From JAIEOG01 sp964611895 (GTDB lineage: Bacteria; Bdellovibrionota; FAC87; UBA2466), in assembly GCA_964611895.1 (NCBI GenBank), contig CAZTDN010000005.1:59517-123516 (forward strand): 64,000 nt of DNA. Reading direction: 5' to 3'. The notes under the pieces are model-generated. The model saw nothing but the letters and a program-made list of their open reading frames with translations. It searched no databases and was not told the origin of the DNA. Made by a program: the position numbers and the translations under genes. Of this stretch, positions 43,302 through 52,037 are shown one piece after another; within the stretch, counting starts at the first letter, position 1; every line of letters starts with the position of its first letter.

Positions 43302-44422
43302 CAAAGCACCTGCGTTTTAAGGGCTGCCCAAAACAAGAACAGCGTGCCCACCAAGAGAACCACTAGTGAATAATGAATGGAGCTGCCCTGCCAAAAAACA
43401 AATGCTTGTCCCAGTGAATAGAAAAATCCAAAGGGTGCACGCAAGAGGCGTGGCCAAGCCCTATCATCCAACTGGTCCATAAAACGAGAAAGGTTCCATC
43501 CCCTGCCTACCGGGGTGGGTTGGTTTTCTGCCAGCAAACTCCATGCGGAGGGTCCCATGCGCACAAATGCAATGACGACGAGAATGAATGCGATACCTCC
43601 GATTGCAATCAACCGGGTTTGTGAAAAAGGAACCCCACCCCAAACACCTTCAACGCAAACCAAAGCGCCCAACGAAGCATTTAAGCAGAGAGTGCTTTGG
43701 GGGTGCAGGGGAGAGTAGGCCGGGACGATTGCCAGGAGGCAGGCAATAGACAGAATTACCAACGAAACAGGAACTGCGTCTGCAGCGGCGTGGGTAGTGA
43801 GGAACTGCATTTTGTTCAACAAAACGAGCGCCGCAACAGGAGCCGAAACCACCACCCACCAGTTTTGGTAACAAGACACCAAGTCGCGTCGGCGAGCCGG
43901 GTAGTTGAGGAAAAGCGCCCAAGCCGAAATCATTGCCAAGATAATAACCAGTGGTGAGTGGACGCCATTTTCGTCGATAAAACTCTGTGACTTTAGGCTG
44001 ATTTCTTCCCACTGAATCGTCTTAAACCCCGAAAAAAGCGCAATGCAGAGCAAAAGCACGCTTGCGGCGCTCACCTGCAAGGGCACCCAGCGTAAAGGGG
44101 CGAGCAACGTGCCATCCGATCTCGAATCTCTGGAGCTTAGCACCATCGCGGTTAGAATGAGGCCGCACCAAAAAGCAAAAAAGGTGAGGGAGTCGGCGGC
44201 GAGAATGAGCCCCACCAAGCAAATAGCATTGATACAAAAGCAAACCAAACCGGCCAGGGTTCGCGCGTAGAGTTGTTGCTTTCGGGTGAGAATAAAATAC
44301 CCAGTTGCGGCGATCAATACACCTAGGGATCCCGCGCCTGTGAGCGAGGTAAGGTGCAGTCCGAGCGGAAATCCGCCTTGTTCGGTAGGCTGCCAGTGCG
44401 CAAAGGAAAAGAGAATATTCAT
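43298..44422 (-). CDS. NuoL-like membrane subunit, shortened and divergent
   Basis: The 374-residue hydrophobic protein occupies the nuoL place in the order. Against about 610 residues for NuoL it is much shorter and seems to lack the long lateral helix. The helix 5 motif reads LTFFAFWCGLILTA where NuoL has FFWEG-x-G; the Glu becomes Cys. The HTWLPDAM/PTPVSALIHAATM section is not recognisable. The C-terminal segment (QPTPVGRGWNLSRFMDQLDD) resembles NuoL/M C-termini. Start ATG at 44422 overlaps the NuoK-like stop as ATGA. Confidence 0.62.
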   Translation of the reverse strand: MNILFSFAHWQPTEQGGFPLGLHLTSLTGAGSLGVLIAATGYFILTRKQQLYARTLAGLVCFCINAICLVGLILAADSLTFFAFWCGLILTAMVLSSRDSRSDGTLLAPLRWVPLQVSAASVLLLCIALFSGFKTIQWEEISLKSQSFIDENGVHSPLVIILAMISAWALFLNYPARRRDLVSCYQNWWVVVSAPVAALVLLNKMQFLTTHAAADAVPVSLVILSIACLLAIVPAYSPLHPQSTLCLNASLGALVCVEGVWGGVPFSQTRLIAIGGIAFILVVIAFVRMGPSAWSLLAENQPTPVGRGWNLSRFMDQLDDRAWPRLLRAPFGFFYSLGQAFVFWQGSSIHYSLVVLLVGTLFLFWAALKTQVLW

Positions 44423-44691
44423 CGATCGGCCTCTGAGCGAAATAGAAACAAGCCGGCAATGAGCGAAAAGCAAAGTGTGAACCCAAGCGAAACCGTGAGG
44501 ATTCCAGACTCGGGCACGGATTGACGTGCGTCTACTCCGGCGAGAAAAAGCAGCGGAGACAGTCCCATTATAGCGATTCCAAAAAGGGAGTGGACTGGGT
44601 TGCCACTGCGCAAAATAGCTGCCAGACAACCGACAGCAAAAAGCGTTGCAATCAGTGAGGGGAGCAGCTGTCCTAGGACTGGAAAGATCAT
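44419..44691 (-). CDS. NuoK-like small membrane subunit lacking its glutamates
   Basis: The 90-residue, three-helix protein aligns well with NuoK: FAVGCLAAILRSGNPVHSLFGIAIMG and a third helix LTVSLGFTLCFSLIAGLFLF. In NuoK the second helix has MG-x-E-LM and the third AAAEAAIG. Here both glutamates are absent (Ala and Phe or near by), although the length and helix spacing are kept. GAGGAGG precedes the ATG by about seven bases. ATGA overlap with the gene before. Confidence 0.75.
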   Translation of the reverse strand: MIFPVLGQLLPSLIATLFAVGCLAAILRSGNPVHSLFGIAIMGLSPLLFLAGVDARQSVPESGILTVSLGFTLCFSLIAGLFLFRSEADR

Positions 44692-45173
44692 TTTTCCGCC
44701 TCCTCTAACGAGGCAGCATTCCACAGAACACTGGCTGCGAGACAAATGAGAAAGAAAAACACCAATATATAGCGACTCAGAAAAACGCCTGCGGATTCCC
44801 AAAGCGACAAGATAGCTGGTGCTGTTTCGTCGACAGGTGTGATGAGAGTTTCCTCGATTGTCCAAAGAAGAAAGAAAAAAAGCAGCCAAAGAACACTTGC
44901 TGTAACCACGCTGACAAACCAGTTTTGCCACCCGGTTGGAGCCGTTTGAGAGAGGCTGTGAATAGATCTGCTCACAAGGAAAACACCTATTCCGGAACTG
45001 AGCAACACCCAGGCAGCTAGGTCAGCGCCTGCCATCGCGGTGACAACAGCACTGCTCACACAAAGTGCGAGAAAGCACCTGCCCAGCAAAGGTAGGCCCG
45101 GCAAAACAAAAACACTCATCGCCATGGCAAGTGTGGTCAGGCTTGCAAGGACCGCTAGCGCTTCCGAGATCAT
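44688..45173 (-). CDS. NuoJ-like membrane subunit
   Basis: The 161-residue protein has four to five helices and is the length of NuoJ (about 165-185). The stretch MAGADLAAWVLLSSGIGVFLVS fits the NuoJ helix around A-x-E-IIVYAGA-x-VLF, but with the acidic and Tyr residues changed. The ATG at 45173 overlaps the NuoH-like stop as ATGA; longer readings upstream go through the neighbour. There is no NuoI ferredoxin-type protein between the H and J homologues. Confidence 0.66.
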   Translation of the reverse strand: MISEALAVLASLTTLAMAMSVFVLPGLPLLGRCFLALCVSSAVVTAMAGADLAAWVLLSSGIGVFLVSRSIHSLSQTAPTGWQNWFVSVVTASVLWLLFFFLLWTIEETLITPVDETAPAILSLWESAGVFLSRYILVFFFLICLAASVLWNAASLEEAEK

Positions 45174-45925
45174 GCGCTTTTTCCCCCAAGGAACAACCAG
45201 GTCAGCAGCAAGTTCGCAAAGGCAAACGTAACCAATGCGCGCTTGGATGCAAAGCGGGACTGAAAAATACGCGAGTTGCGTAGAGCTAGGGTTAGCCACG
45301 CTAGCGCAAAGAGCTTCACCCCAAAAATTCCTACCTGAAATGGGCTCGAGCCGGGGAGTCCAGGGAAAGTCCCACCACCCAGGAGTAACACCACCGTCAC
45401 TGCAAGCAGGACTCCGTTTGCCATTCCCTCAGCGTGCAAAGGCGAAAGTGTGGGGGGCTGTGTTCGTAGCCATCCTGCGAGAGACAGTACTGCAGTAGCA
45501 GAAGCGACTGGTTGAACAACCACTCCCCAGTAAGGCAACCAACCGAACAAAACGTTGCGCTGCGCGAGCACCGTCGAGTCCAGAGGGACCTGCCCAAAGA
45601 CGGTCATGGGAGCCGCGATTGAAAGTGCCCACGCACACAGATAGGGGTTGGGGTCCAAGATGGCGTCTAGCGGCTTATCAACGATCACGAGTCCTAGGCA
45701 GAAAAAAGTCCAGATACCCGCCACAGATGCCATCGATGCCGCATCTGCATTCTCGCCCACGAAAAAAGGTATCAGAGACACGGAGAGCGCAAATGGGACC
45801 AAGGGAATTTTATCCAAAGGGCCAGTGATTGGGCGTGGAGTGTGTAGCCAACGCCGGGTAAGCCGATCGACGATTTCAAACAACGCAATCCCCGTGACCG
45901 CTTGAATGAGGTACCCGGAAATCAT
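45170..45925 (-). CDS. NuoH-like membrane subunit, shortened
   Basis: The 251-residue hydrophobic protein matches NuoH around PNPYLCAWALS and NVLFGWLPYWGVVVQPVAS. In place of the quinone-site loop (R-PFDLPEAESEL) it reads TQPPTLSPLHAEG. NuoH is usually about 325 residues, so a good part is missing. Its ATG overlaps the preceding stop as ATGA. The name is based on the order H-J-K-L-M-N and these segments, and is less certain than for the K- and M-like genes. Confidence 0.6.
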   Translation of the reverse strand: MISGYLIQAVTGIALFEIVDRLTRRWLHTPRPITGPLDKIPLVPFALSVSLIPFFVGENADAASMASVAGIWTFFCLGLVIVDKPLDAILDPNPYLCAWALSIAAPMTVFGQVPLDSTVLAQRNVLFGWLPYWGVVVQPVASATAVLSLAGWLRTQPPTLSPLHAEGMANGVLLAVTVVLLLGGGTFPGLPGSSPFQVGIFGVKLFALAWLTLALRNSRIFQSRFASKRALVTFAFANLLLTWLFLGGKSA

Positions 45926-46107
45926 GCTTGCGTGGGCCCCTTTCCGCGGGTCCAGACTAGGAAGAAAATCCAACTTCCCAAAAGCACGAAAACCCACAGA
46001 AAATTATAACTAGAGTACGAGCGAAAAAGCGCTGCGCTACAAAAGAGGATAGAAACCAGAACCTGGCTAAGCACTAAGGCAAGCGTTCGGATCGGCCTTT
46101 GGTCCAC
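45922..46107 (-). CDS. Small membrane protein at the head of the complex I-like operon
   Basis: This 61-residue reading begins at GTG 46107, with AGGA four bases upstream, and has two hydrophobic helices (ALVLSQVLVSILFCSAALF and FLWVFVLLGSWIFFLVW). It may stand for NuoA, which has three, but no NuoA motif is seen. A longer start at 46224 is open; it would overlap the start of the divergent gpsA and is less likely. Its stop overlaps the NuoH-like start. Confidence 0.5.
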   Translation of the reverse strand: MDQRPIRTLALVLSQVLVSILFCSAALFRSYSSYNFLWVFVLLGSWIFFLVWTRGKGPTQA

Positions 46108-46168
46108 GGTGTCCTGGTAAAGTACCAGATTCCAAGGTAAAACGCGATATTCGTCAGAAGGGAAACCG

Positions 46169-47164
46169 ATGTCTATGAAGGTAACAACCGTGGGTGCCGG
46201 AAGCTGGGGCACCGCACTATCCAATGTTTTTGCGGATGCAGGTCATGATGTTCAGGTCTGGGGTCGAGAAGCGTCCGTCGTTAACGCCATTAACCAAAAG
46301 CACGAAAACCCCAAATACCTTCCTGGAAAAGTTCTTTCGCACAGCTTAGGCGCGACGCTGGACTTGGCAAAGGCGTTGGATCGCGCACAGGTCGTGATTT
46401 GTGCGGTTCCCACTCAAAAAATTCGCGCCGTGTTTAGCCCTTTCGCGGATCGTCTCGCCGGCAAGGTGGTTTTGAACACTTCCAAGGGTTTGGAGATGGG
46501 CACCTTGATGCGCGTGAGCGAGATTTTTGAATCCATGAATTCTGGAGCTCGGTACGCCGCTCTATCAGGGCCAAGCTTTGCTCTGGAAGTAGTTGAGCAG
46601 CAGCCCACGGCCGTCACCATCGCATCCACCCATAAGGAACTCGCTTTGGAGCTTCAGCAGGCGGTATCTACTCCCTATTTTCGAGCCTATACCTCTTCGG
46701 ATGTAGTCGGCGTCGAGGTGGCCGGGGCGTTGAAAAACGTTGTCGCTCTTGCAACTGGAATCGTTCGGGGCCGCAAGCTCGGTTACAACGCGCAGGCAGC
46801 AGTCATTAACCGAGGAATGGCTGAGATGGTTCGGGCTGGAAGGGTATTGGGTGCGGAAGGAACTACGTTTCTAGGTTTGGCCGGCATGGGAGATTTGGTG
46901 CTCACTTGCACTGGGCCGTTAAGTCGCAATTTGCAGGCCGGAATCTTGATCGGCGAGGGGAAGCCCTTGGACCAAGTCATCTCTGCCCTTGGCGGAGTTG
47001 CCGAAGGAGTTTACACCGCCCAGTCCGCGCAGGAGCTGTCTAAAAAAATCAGTATCGAAATGCCAATATTTCACGAAATTCACGGCATCTTATACGAAGG
47101 CAAGACGCTGGAGGGAGCTGTTGCTTCACTCATGGGACGCGACTTGCGAGAAGAGAAGGAATAG
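46169..47164 (+). CDS. gpsA: Glycerol-3-phosphate dehydrogenase [NAD(P)+]
   Basis: The 331-residue enzyme has the Rossmann motif VGAGSWGTALSNVFA, NTSKGLE, SGPSFALEV and the catalytic Lys of VEVAGALKNVVALATG. GLGYNAQAA-like and GLAGMGDLVLTCTG regions follow. It makes sn-glycerol-3-phosphate for phospholipids in the cytoplasm. AAGGGA precedes the ATG. The stop touches the mfd start directly, so the genes are likely read together. Confidence 0.96.
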   Translation: MSMKVTTVGAGSWGTALSNVFADAGHDVQVWGREASVVNAINQKHENPKYLPGKVLSHSLGATLDLAKALDRAQVVICAVPTQKIRAVFSPFADRLAGKVVLNTSKGLEMGTLMRVSEIFESMNSGARYAALSGPSFALEVVEQQPTAVTIASTHKELALELQQAVSTPYFRAYTSSDVVGVEVAGALKNVVALATGIVRGRKLGYNAQAAVINRGMAEMVRAGRVLGAEGTTFLGLAGMGDLVLTCTGPLSRNLQAGILIGEGKPLDQVISALGGVAEGVYTAQSAQELSKKISIEMPIFHEIHGILYEGKTLEGAVASLMGRDLREEKE

Positions 47165-50100
47165 GTGCACGGCGACAAGCAAAGCATAGCGAGCTGGCTG
47201 CATCAACCGAGTGCGGGCCTTGTGGCCGGTGCCCGGTTTACCGGCTTAAGCGAGTCGCTCAAGGCCGCCGTTGCTACGGGGCTTGCACAAACGAACGAAT
47301 CGCCCTTGGTTGTGGTGCTCGCAACCGCAAGTGCGGCAAGAAGTTTTGTCGATAACTTCCGCTTTTTTGCGGGGTCCCTGCGGGCGGATAGGTTGCATTA
47401 TCTTCCTCCAGTCGATTTTGACTACTATCGGTCCGTTCTCCCCAATCCAGCGACGCTGTGCGAACGCAACGTCGGGCTTTTTCACGCGATTAATGATCCG
47501 AAGGGCCGTGTTTTTGTAACGACGGTGGCGGCATTGCTCCAAAAACTTTTTCCTGCTGCTGAGTTTCTGAGGGCAACGCGGACTCTCATTCCAGAAGAAG
47601 AAATCGATCGCGAAGCTCTGATTCAGTCGTTAATCGAAGCGGGTTATCAGCGCCAGGCGTTAGCAACAGACCCGGGTGTTTTTGCTGTACGTGGCGGAGT
47701 GATGGACATTTTTTGTCCGCTGTACACTCATCCGGCACGCTTGGAGTTTTTTGGGGATTTTATCGAGGAAATCCGGTTTTTTGAGCCGGATACCCAACGC
47801 TCGTTGAACAAGTCCGAACGACTTTCGGTGCTCCCCGTTGGGCAATCTCTACTGCCTCGAGGCGAGGCATTTGAGCAGGCTTTTGCCAAGGTGAAACAGC
47901 GGCTGGACAGCCAGGGGATCGGAAAACTTGATCGCGATGCGCTGTTAGAAAAAATCCAGGAAGGAAACCTTCCACTCGAAGCAAGTTTTCTTTTTCCCTT
48001 GTTGTCCGGTGGTTCAGAATCTTTGGCCGCCTATTTTTCTTCGGATGCGGTTTGGATTTCCGATGGTGAGGGGTTGGTGACCGAGATTGTCCAAGATCAA
48101 GAATGGCCTCGTCTGCAAAACAACCACGCTTTATTTGAAAAACAACCGGTGCCTATTGCGGAATTTAGCGACTTGTTTTTAGGTGCGCCCGAGTGCCTGA
48201 GTATTCTGGAAAAGTGTCGGCACCGCTTCGATGCGTTTTCAACACAAGAGGGTGATTTAGGGTTAGCGGTTTTGCCAGTGTCCCTAGAAGCGGCGAGGGA
48301 AAAGGCCCTTCAGTCTAGTGCGGGTTCTCTCGATGGTTTTGCCCAAGCGTTTCGGGCTTGGATCGATCAGGGATACCGAGTTCATATTGTCTTCCATTCG
48401 CGAAGTCATATGGAACGTTTTCAAATGCTTTTCGAATCCTACGGTTTTCGCATGCGTCCTCAGGCCGAAGATTCGGCAGCGTACCCACACTTTTTGAAAA
48501 CGGATTTTCAGACCGTGACACTTTGGCAGGGGTATTTGACCGAGAGCCATGTATTGCCTGAACTAAAGACGGTACTTCTCAGTGAAGAGGCGATTTTTGG
48601 GCAGAAAAAACGCACCGGTAGGTCTAAAACCGCAAAAGCCGGCTCTACCGAAAAACTACTCACGCAGTTTCGTCAAATGGCAGTCGGCGATTACGTAGTT
48701 CACAAAGAGTTTGGGATCGGAAAGTACTTGGGTCTCAAAACCATGCGTTTTTTGGACGTGGAAAACGACTACGTATTGCTGGAGTACCGTGATGGGGACA
48801 AACTCTATATTCCCGTTTATCGACTGAATGTTTTGCAGAAGTTCGTGGGGGGAGAGAGCGGCTCTCCAGTTTTGGACAAGCTCGGAACTGATCGCTGGGC
48901 GAAGGCTAAGGGAAAAGCCCGTCGCGCCATTGCGGAGTTGGCAGCGGAGCTTATGAAACTTCAGGCAAAGCGCAAACTCATCCCAGCGCACCCTTTTTCT
49001 GAGCCCTCGCACGAATACCGGCAGTTCGAAATGGAGTTTCCTTTCGATGAGACTCCCGATCAGATGAAAGCCATCGATGACGTCATGGCGGACCTCTCGA
49101 GGCCTTATCCCATGGACCGGTTGATTTGTGGGGATGTTGGCTACGGTAAGACTGAGGTCGCAATGCGAGCGACCTTCCGGGCCCTAATCGACAAAAAGCA
49201 GGTAGCAGTATTGGTTCCTACAACCGTGCTGGCCTTCCAGCATTTTGAATCGTTTAAGAACCGGTTCCGCAATGTTGGGGTGAGAATTGAATTGGTTTCT
49301 CGCATGCGAAAGCCGGCAGAGGTCAAAGCCATTTTGGCCGATGCGAAGGCAGGAAAAGTCGATGTGCTGATCGGCACCCATCGGCTTCTTTCCGCGGATG
49401 TGAGTTTTAAAGACCTGGGGCTTGTCGTAGTGGATGAGGAACACCGGTTTGGAGTGACTGACAAAGAGCGTTTGAAGAAAATGCGAGATTCTGTGCACCT
49501 CTTGGCCATGACTGCGACGCCCATTCCTCGCACTTTGAATATGGCCATGAGTGGAATTAAGGATATTTCCATCATCACAACACCGCCACCTGATCGCCTA
49601 TCGGTGAGAACGTTTGTGTGCCGACGGTCTCCCGAGGTTTTGGCAGAGGCCATTTCCAACGAATTGGGTCGGGGCGGGCAGGTCTATTTCGTCCATAACC
49701 GAGTGGAGACTTTGATGAAAGTCGGAAACGAGGTTTTGGAACTATTGCCTAAGGTGAAAATAGAGACCGGGCATGGGCAGATGGAAGGCGAAGTTTTGGA
49801 GCAGAAAATGCTCCGGTTTTATAAAAACGAAGCACAGGTTTTGGTATGCACTACGATTGTCGAGTCGGGCCTGGATATTCCACGCGCAAATACCATTATT
49901 ATCGATAGAGCGGATTGTTTGGGGTTGGCGCAACTTTACCAGTTGCGTGGACGCGTGGGGCGTTCTGATCGGCGCGCCTATTGTTACTTGCTAACTCCAG
50001 GCGAAACCCAAATGTCTCAGGATGCCAAGGAACGGCTCCAAGTCATTCAGCGCTATTCCGATCTGGGGAGTGGTTTCCACATCGCCAGTCATGACTTAGA

Positions 50101-50683
50101 GATTCGTGGGGCAGGAGATCTGCTGGGTAAAGATCAGTCTGGCCATATTGGTGCAGTGGGCGTTGATCTGTACTTTGAAATTTTGGAAGAAAGCATCCGG
50201 CATCTTCAGGGAGAGCCTGACAAAGCTGAAATCGATCCCGAGATCACCTTAAAGGTTCGAGCTTCCTTCCCAACGGAGTATTTGCCAGATGTGGGCGAGC
50301 GCGTCTTGCTGTACCGTCGATTGTCGAGTGTGGAGTCTGAGGAAGAGATTTCTGAAATTGAGACTGAAATTCAGGATCGTTTTGGGACTCCACCTGAGGA
50401 GGTCACCAGTCTCTTGGGCATGGTGCGAATAAAAGTGTACTTGAAGAAGCTTCACGTTATTCGGATGAGTTGTGGTCCGAAGCGGACGTCGCTTCAGTTT
50501 GCGGAGACTACCCCAGCAAGCCCCGCCAAGTTAGTCCGTCTGGTTCAGTCGAACCCCAAGTCCTATGCAATCACCCCCGACCAAAAACTGGTGTTTAACA
50601 CCGAAGACCCTCACTGGCGTGAGCAGCTGAAACAGGTTCAAAAAATCGCCGTGCTGCTTGGTGTCGAGAGCGCGATTAGCTGA
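47165..50683 (+). CDS. mfd: Transcription-repair coupling factor Mfd
   Basis: At 1172 residues the protein has the normal length of Mfd. An N-terminal UvrB-like part (DIFCPLYTHPARLEFFGDFIEEIRFF) is followed by the RNA polymerase-interaction domain (GDYVVHKEFGIGKYLGL) and the RecG-like motor with Walker A GDVGYGKTEVAMR, DEEHRFGV and the TRG-type arginines. A C-terminal autoinhibitory domain ends it. It removes stalled RNA polymerase and recruits UvrA. The start is GTG, one base after the gpsA stop. AAGGAATAG upstream serves as ribosome site. Confidence 0.97.
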   Translation: MHGDKQSIASWLHQPSAGLVAGARFTGLSESLKAAVATGLAQTNESPLVVVLATASAARSFVDNFRFFAGSLRADRLHYLPPVDFDYYRSVLPNPATLCERNVGLFHAINDPKGRVFVTTVAALLQKLFPAAEFLRATRTLIPEEEIDREALIQSLIEAGYQRQALATDPGVFAVRGGVMDIFCPLYTHPARLEFFGDFIEEIRFFEPDTQRSLNKSERLSVLPVGQSLLPRGEAFEQAFAKVKQRLDSQGIGKLDRDALLEKIQEGNLPLEASFLFPLLSGGSESLAAYFSSDAVWISDGEGLVTEIVQDQEWPRLQNNHALFEKQPVPIAEFSDLFLGAPECLSILEKCRHRFDAFSTQEGDLGLAVLPVSLEAAREKALQSSAGSLDGFAQAFRAWIDQGYRVHIVFHSRSHMERFQMLFESYGFRMRPQAEDSAAYPHFLKTDFQTVTLWQGYLTESHVLPELKTVLLSEEAIFGQKKRTGRSKTAKAGSTEKLLTQFRQMAVGDYVVHKEFGIGKYLGLKTMRFLDVENDYVLLEYRDGDKLYIPVYRLNVLQKFVGGESGSPVLDKLGTDRWAKAKGKARRAIAELAAELMKLQAKRKLIPAHPFSEPSHEYRQFEMEFPFDETPDQMKAIDDVMADLSRPYPMDRLICGDVGYGKTEVAMRATFRALIDKKQVAVLVPTTVLAFQHFESFKNRFRNVGVRIELVSRMRKPAEVKAILADAKAGKVDVLIGTHRLLSADVSFKDLGLVVVDEEHRFGVTDKERLKKMRDSVHLLAMTATPIPRTLNMAMSGIKDISIITTPPPDRLSVRTFVCRRSPEVLAEAISNELGRGGQVYFVHNRVETLMKVGNEVLELLPKVKIETGHGQMEGEVLEQKMLRFYKNEAQVLVCTTIVESGLDIPRANTIIIDRADCLGLAQLYQLRGRVGRSDRRAYCYLLTPGETQMSQDAKERLQVIQRYSDLGSGFHIASHDLEIRGAGDLLGKDQSGHIGAVGVDLYFEILEESIRHLQGEPDKAEIDPEITLKVRASFPTEYLPDVGERVLLYRRLSSVESEEEISEIETEIQDRFGTPPEEVTSLLGMVRIKVYLKKLHVIRMSCGPKRTSLQFAETTPASPAKLVRLVQSNPKSYAITPDQKLVFNTEDPHWREQLKQVQKIAVLLGVESAIS

Positions 50684-50722
50684 TGTTTTGCTTCTGTTTG
50701 GTTTCGACGATAGAATATCGCC

Positions 50723-51535
50723 ATGAATCCTAACAATCGCAGCGAAGTGGATGGGCTTTTTTCGGGCGGAGACCTCACGACTTTGGTGGACTTGCAGAAG
50801 TTCCTCAGTGAAGAGTTTGGCGGAGGCGAAGGTACCGCAGGAGATCTGAGCCGCGCATTCATGCCACTCACCGACGGTTTGGGGATTCATTCGAATGGAA
50901 AGAAAAAAGCTCCCGCGGCACCACCGGTCGTTGCGGCCCCAGTCCCAGTTGAAAATGTCACCGAGTTTACGACGCACTCCTCTCCGGCCAAGGATACCGT
51001 CCGCCCTTCGACACGGCTCATTATGGATGCACCTTCCGCGGAGCAGGAGCCCGTGGAAGCCGATTTTTTTGCTAGAGAAACAACCCCGCCTCCGGTGCCC
51101 ATGGTTGGGTTGGGGCGCCGATTTTTATCAGGGGTAGTGGACCAGTGTTTCGTTTTCTTAGCGTTTCTCTTGGCATTAGCGATTACTTCCAATGCGATTT
51201 CTGCGGGTAGCGGCAGTGTGGGAGCCCACTTGATGCAGCAGCTTTCGAGTGAAGCGTTTCTGCGTTCAGCCGCCCTGGAATTTGCGATGATTTGGATAGG
51301 TTACCTCACTTTATCTTTTGCCGTGCTCGACATGACTTTTGGAATGTGGGTTTGGGGCTTGCGGGTTCATTACGGCAAAGAAAACGTATTTTGGAAAAGG
51401 CTAGCCCGGGTTGTACTGGGAATGGTTTTCTACCCGCTCGTTTTTCCCAGTGTCCTGCTTGCATTTCAGCAACAAGGCCGAAATCTAGCCGATAAAATCA
51501 CAAAAACGAACGTATACCGAGTTCTGCAAAGCTGA
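50723..51535 (+). CDS. RDD-family membrane protein with long N-terminal region
   Basis: The 270-residue protein has a hydrophilic N-terminal half rich in Pro and Ala (to about 125), then an RDD domain. That domain has LGRRFLSGVVDQCF, where the first Arg and Asp sit, three membrane helices, GMWVWGLRVHY and NLADKITKTNV with the final Asp. RDD proteins are inner-membrane proteins of mostly unknown role, some linked to ion exchange. The next gene's ATG begins two bases after its stop. Confidence 0.8.
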   Translation: MNPNNRSEVDGLFSGGDLTTLVDLQKFLSEEFGGGEGTAGDLSRAFMPLTDGLGIHSNGKKKAPAAPPVVAAPVPVENVTEFTTHSSPAKDTVRPSTRLIMDAPSAEQEPVEADFFARETTPPPVPMVGLGRRFLSGVVDQCFVFLAFLLALAITSNAISAGSGSVGAHLMQQLSSEAFLRSAALEFAMIWIGYLTLSFAVLDMTFGMWVWGLRVHYGKENVFWKRLARVVLGMVFYPLVFPSVLLAFQQQGRNLADKITKTNVYRVLQS

Positions 51536-51536
51536 T

Positions 51537-52037
51537 ATGTCTGGGTCCGTGAGAGATCCGGCGCTCAAACTGGTTCCCTGGACAGAGGTCGAAAAACTCG
51601 CCTCCCGCTTGAGGGCTCGGGGAACTCTATTAGTTTCCACAAACGGGTGTTTCGACTTGCTTCATCTCGGGCATTTGGGTGCCTTGCGAGATGCCCGCCT
51701 GCTGGGGAACTGCCTTTGGGTTGGAATCAATTCCGATCGGTCCGTGAGGCGACTCAAGGGGACTAGCCGTCCCATTCAGACCGAAAACACGCGCGCCATG
51801 CAGCTCGCTGCTCTAGAGGCCGTGGACTACGTAACTGTTTTTGACCACGATACTCCTGAAGAATGGTTGGCCAAGATCAAGCCGTTGGTCCATGTCAAAG
51901 GGGGGGATTATGATCCTTCGCAGCTCCCCGAGAAGAAGATCGTGGAACAAGCTGGAGGTAAGGTTGTTTGTGTGCCTTTAACACCGGGTTATTCGACGAC
52001 AGATTTAATTTCCCGTATCAAAACTTCTTCCCGATAA
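51537..52037 (+). CDS. hldC: ADP-heptose synthase nucleotidyltransferase domain (HldE C-terminal type)
   Basis: The 166-residue protein is a stand-alone nucleotidyltransferase with NGCFDLLHLGHLGAL (the HxGH motif) and GYSTTDLISRI (the STT loop). This is RfaE domain II, which joins ADP to heptose-1-phosphate for the inner core of lipopolysaccharide. The kinase half (HldE domain I) must be elsewhere. It overlaps the convergent gene by 20 bases. Confidence 0.86.
   Translation: MSGSVRDPALKLVPWTEVEKLASRLRARGTLLVSTNGCFDLLHLGHLGALRDARLLGNCLWVGINSDRSVRRLKGTSRPIQTENTRAMQLAALEAVDYVTVFDHDTPEEWLAKIKPLVHVKGGDYDPSQLPEKKIVEQAGGKVVCVPLTPGYSTTDLISRIKTSSR

Noticed and set aside
46108..46224. Longer N-terminus for the small membrane protein before the NuoH-like gene
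   Set aside because: It would overlap the start of divergent gpsA; a GTG with AGGA at 46107 gives a compact two-helix protein.
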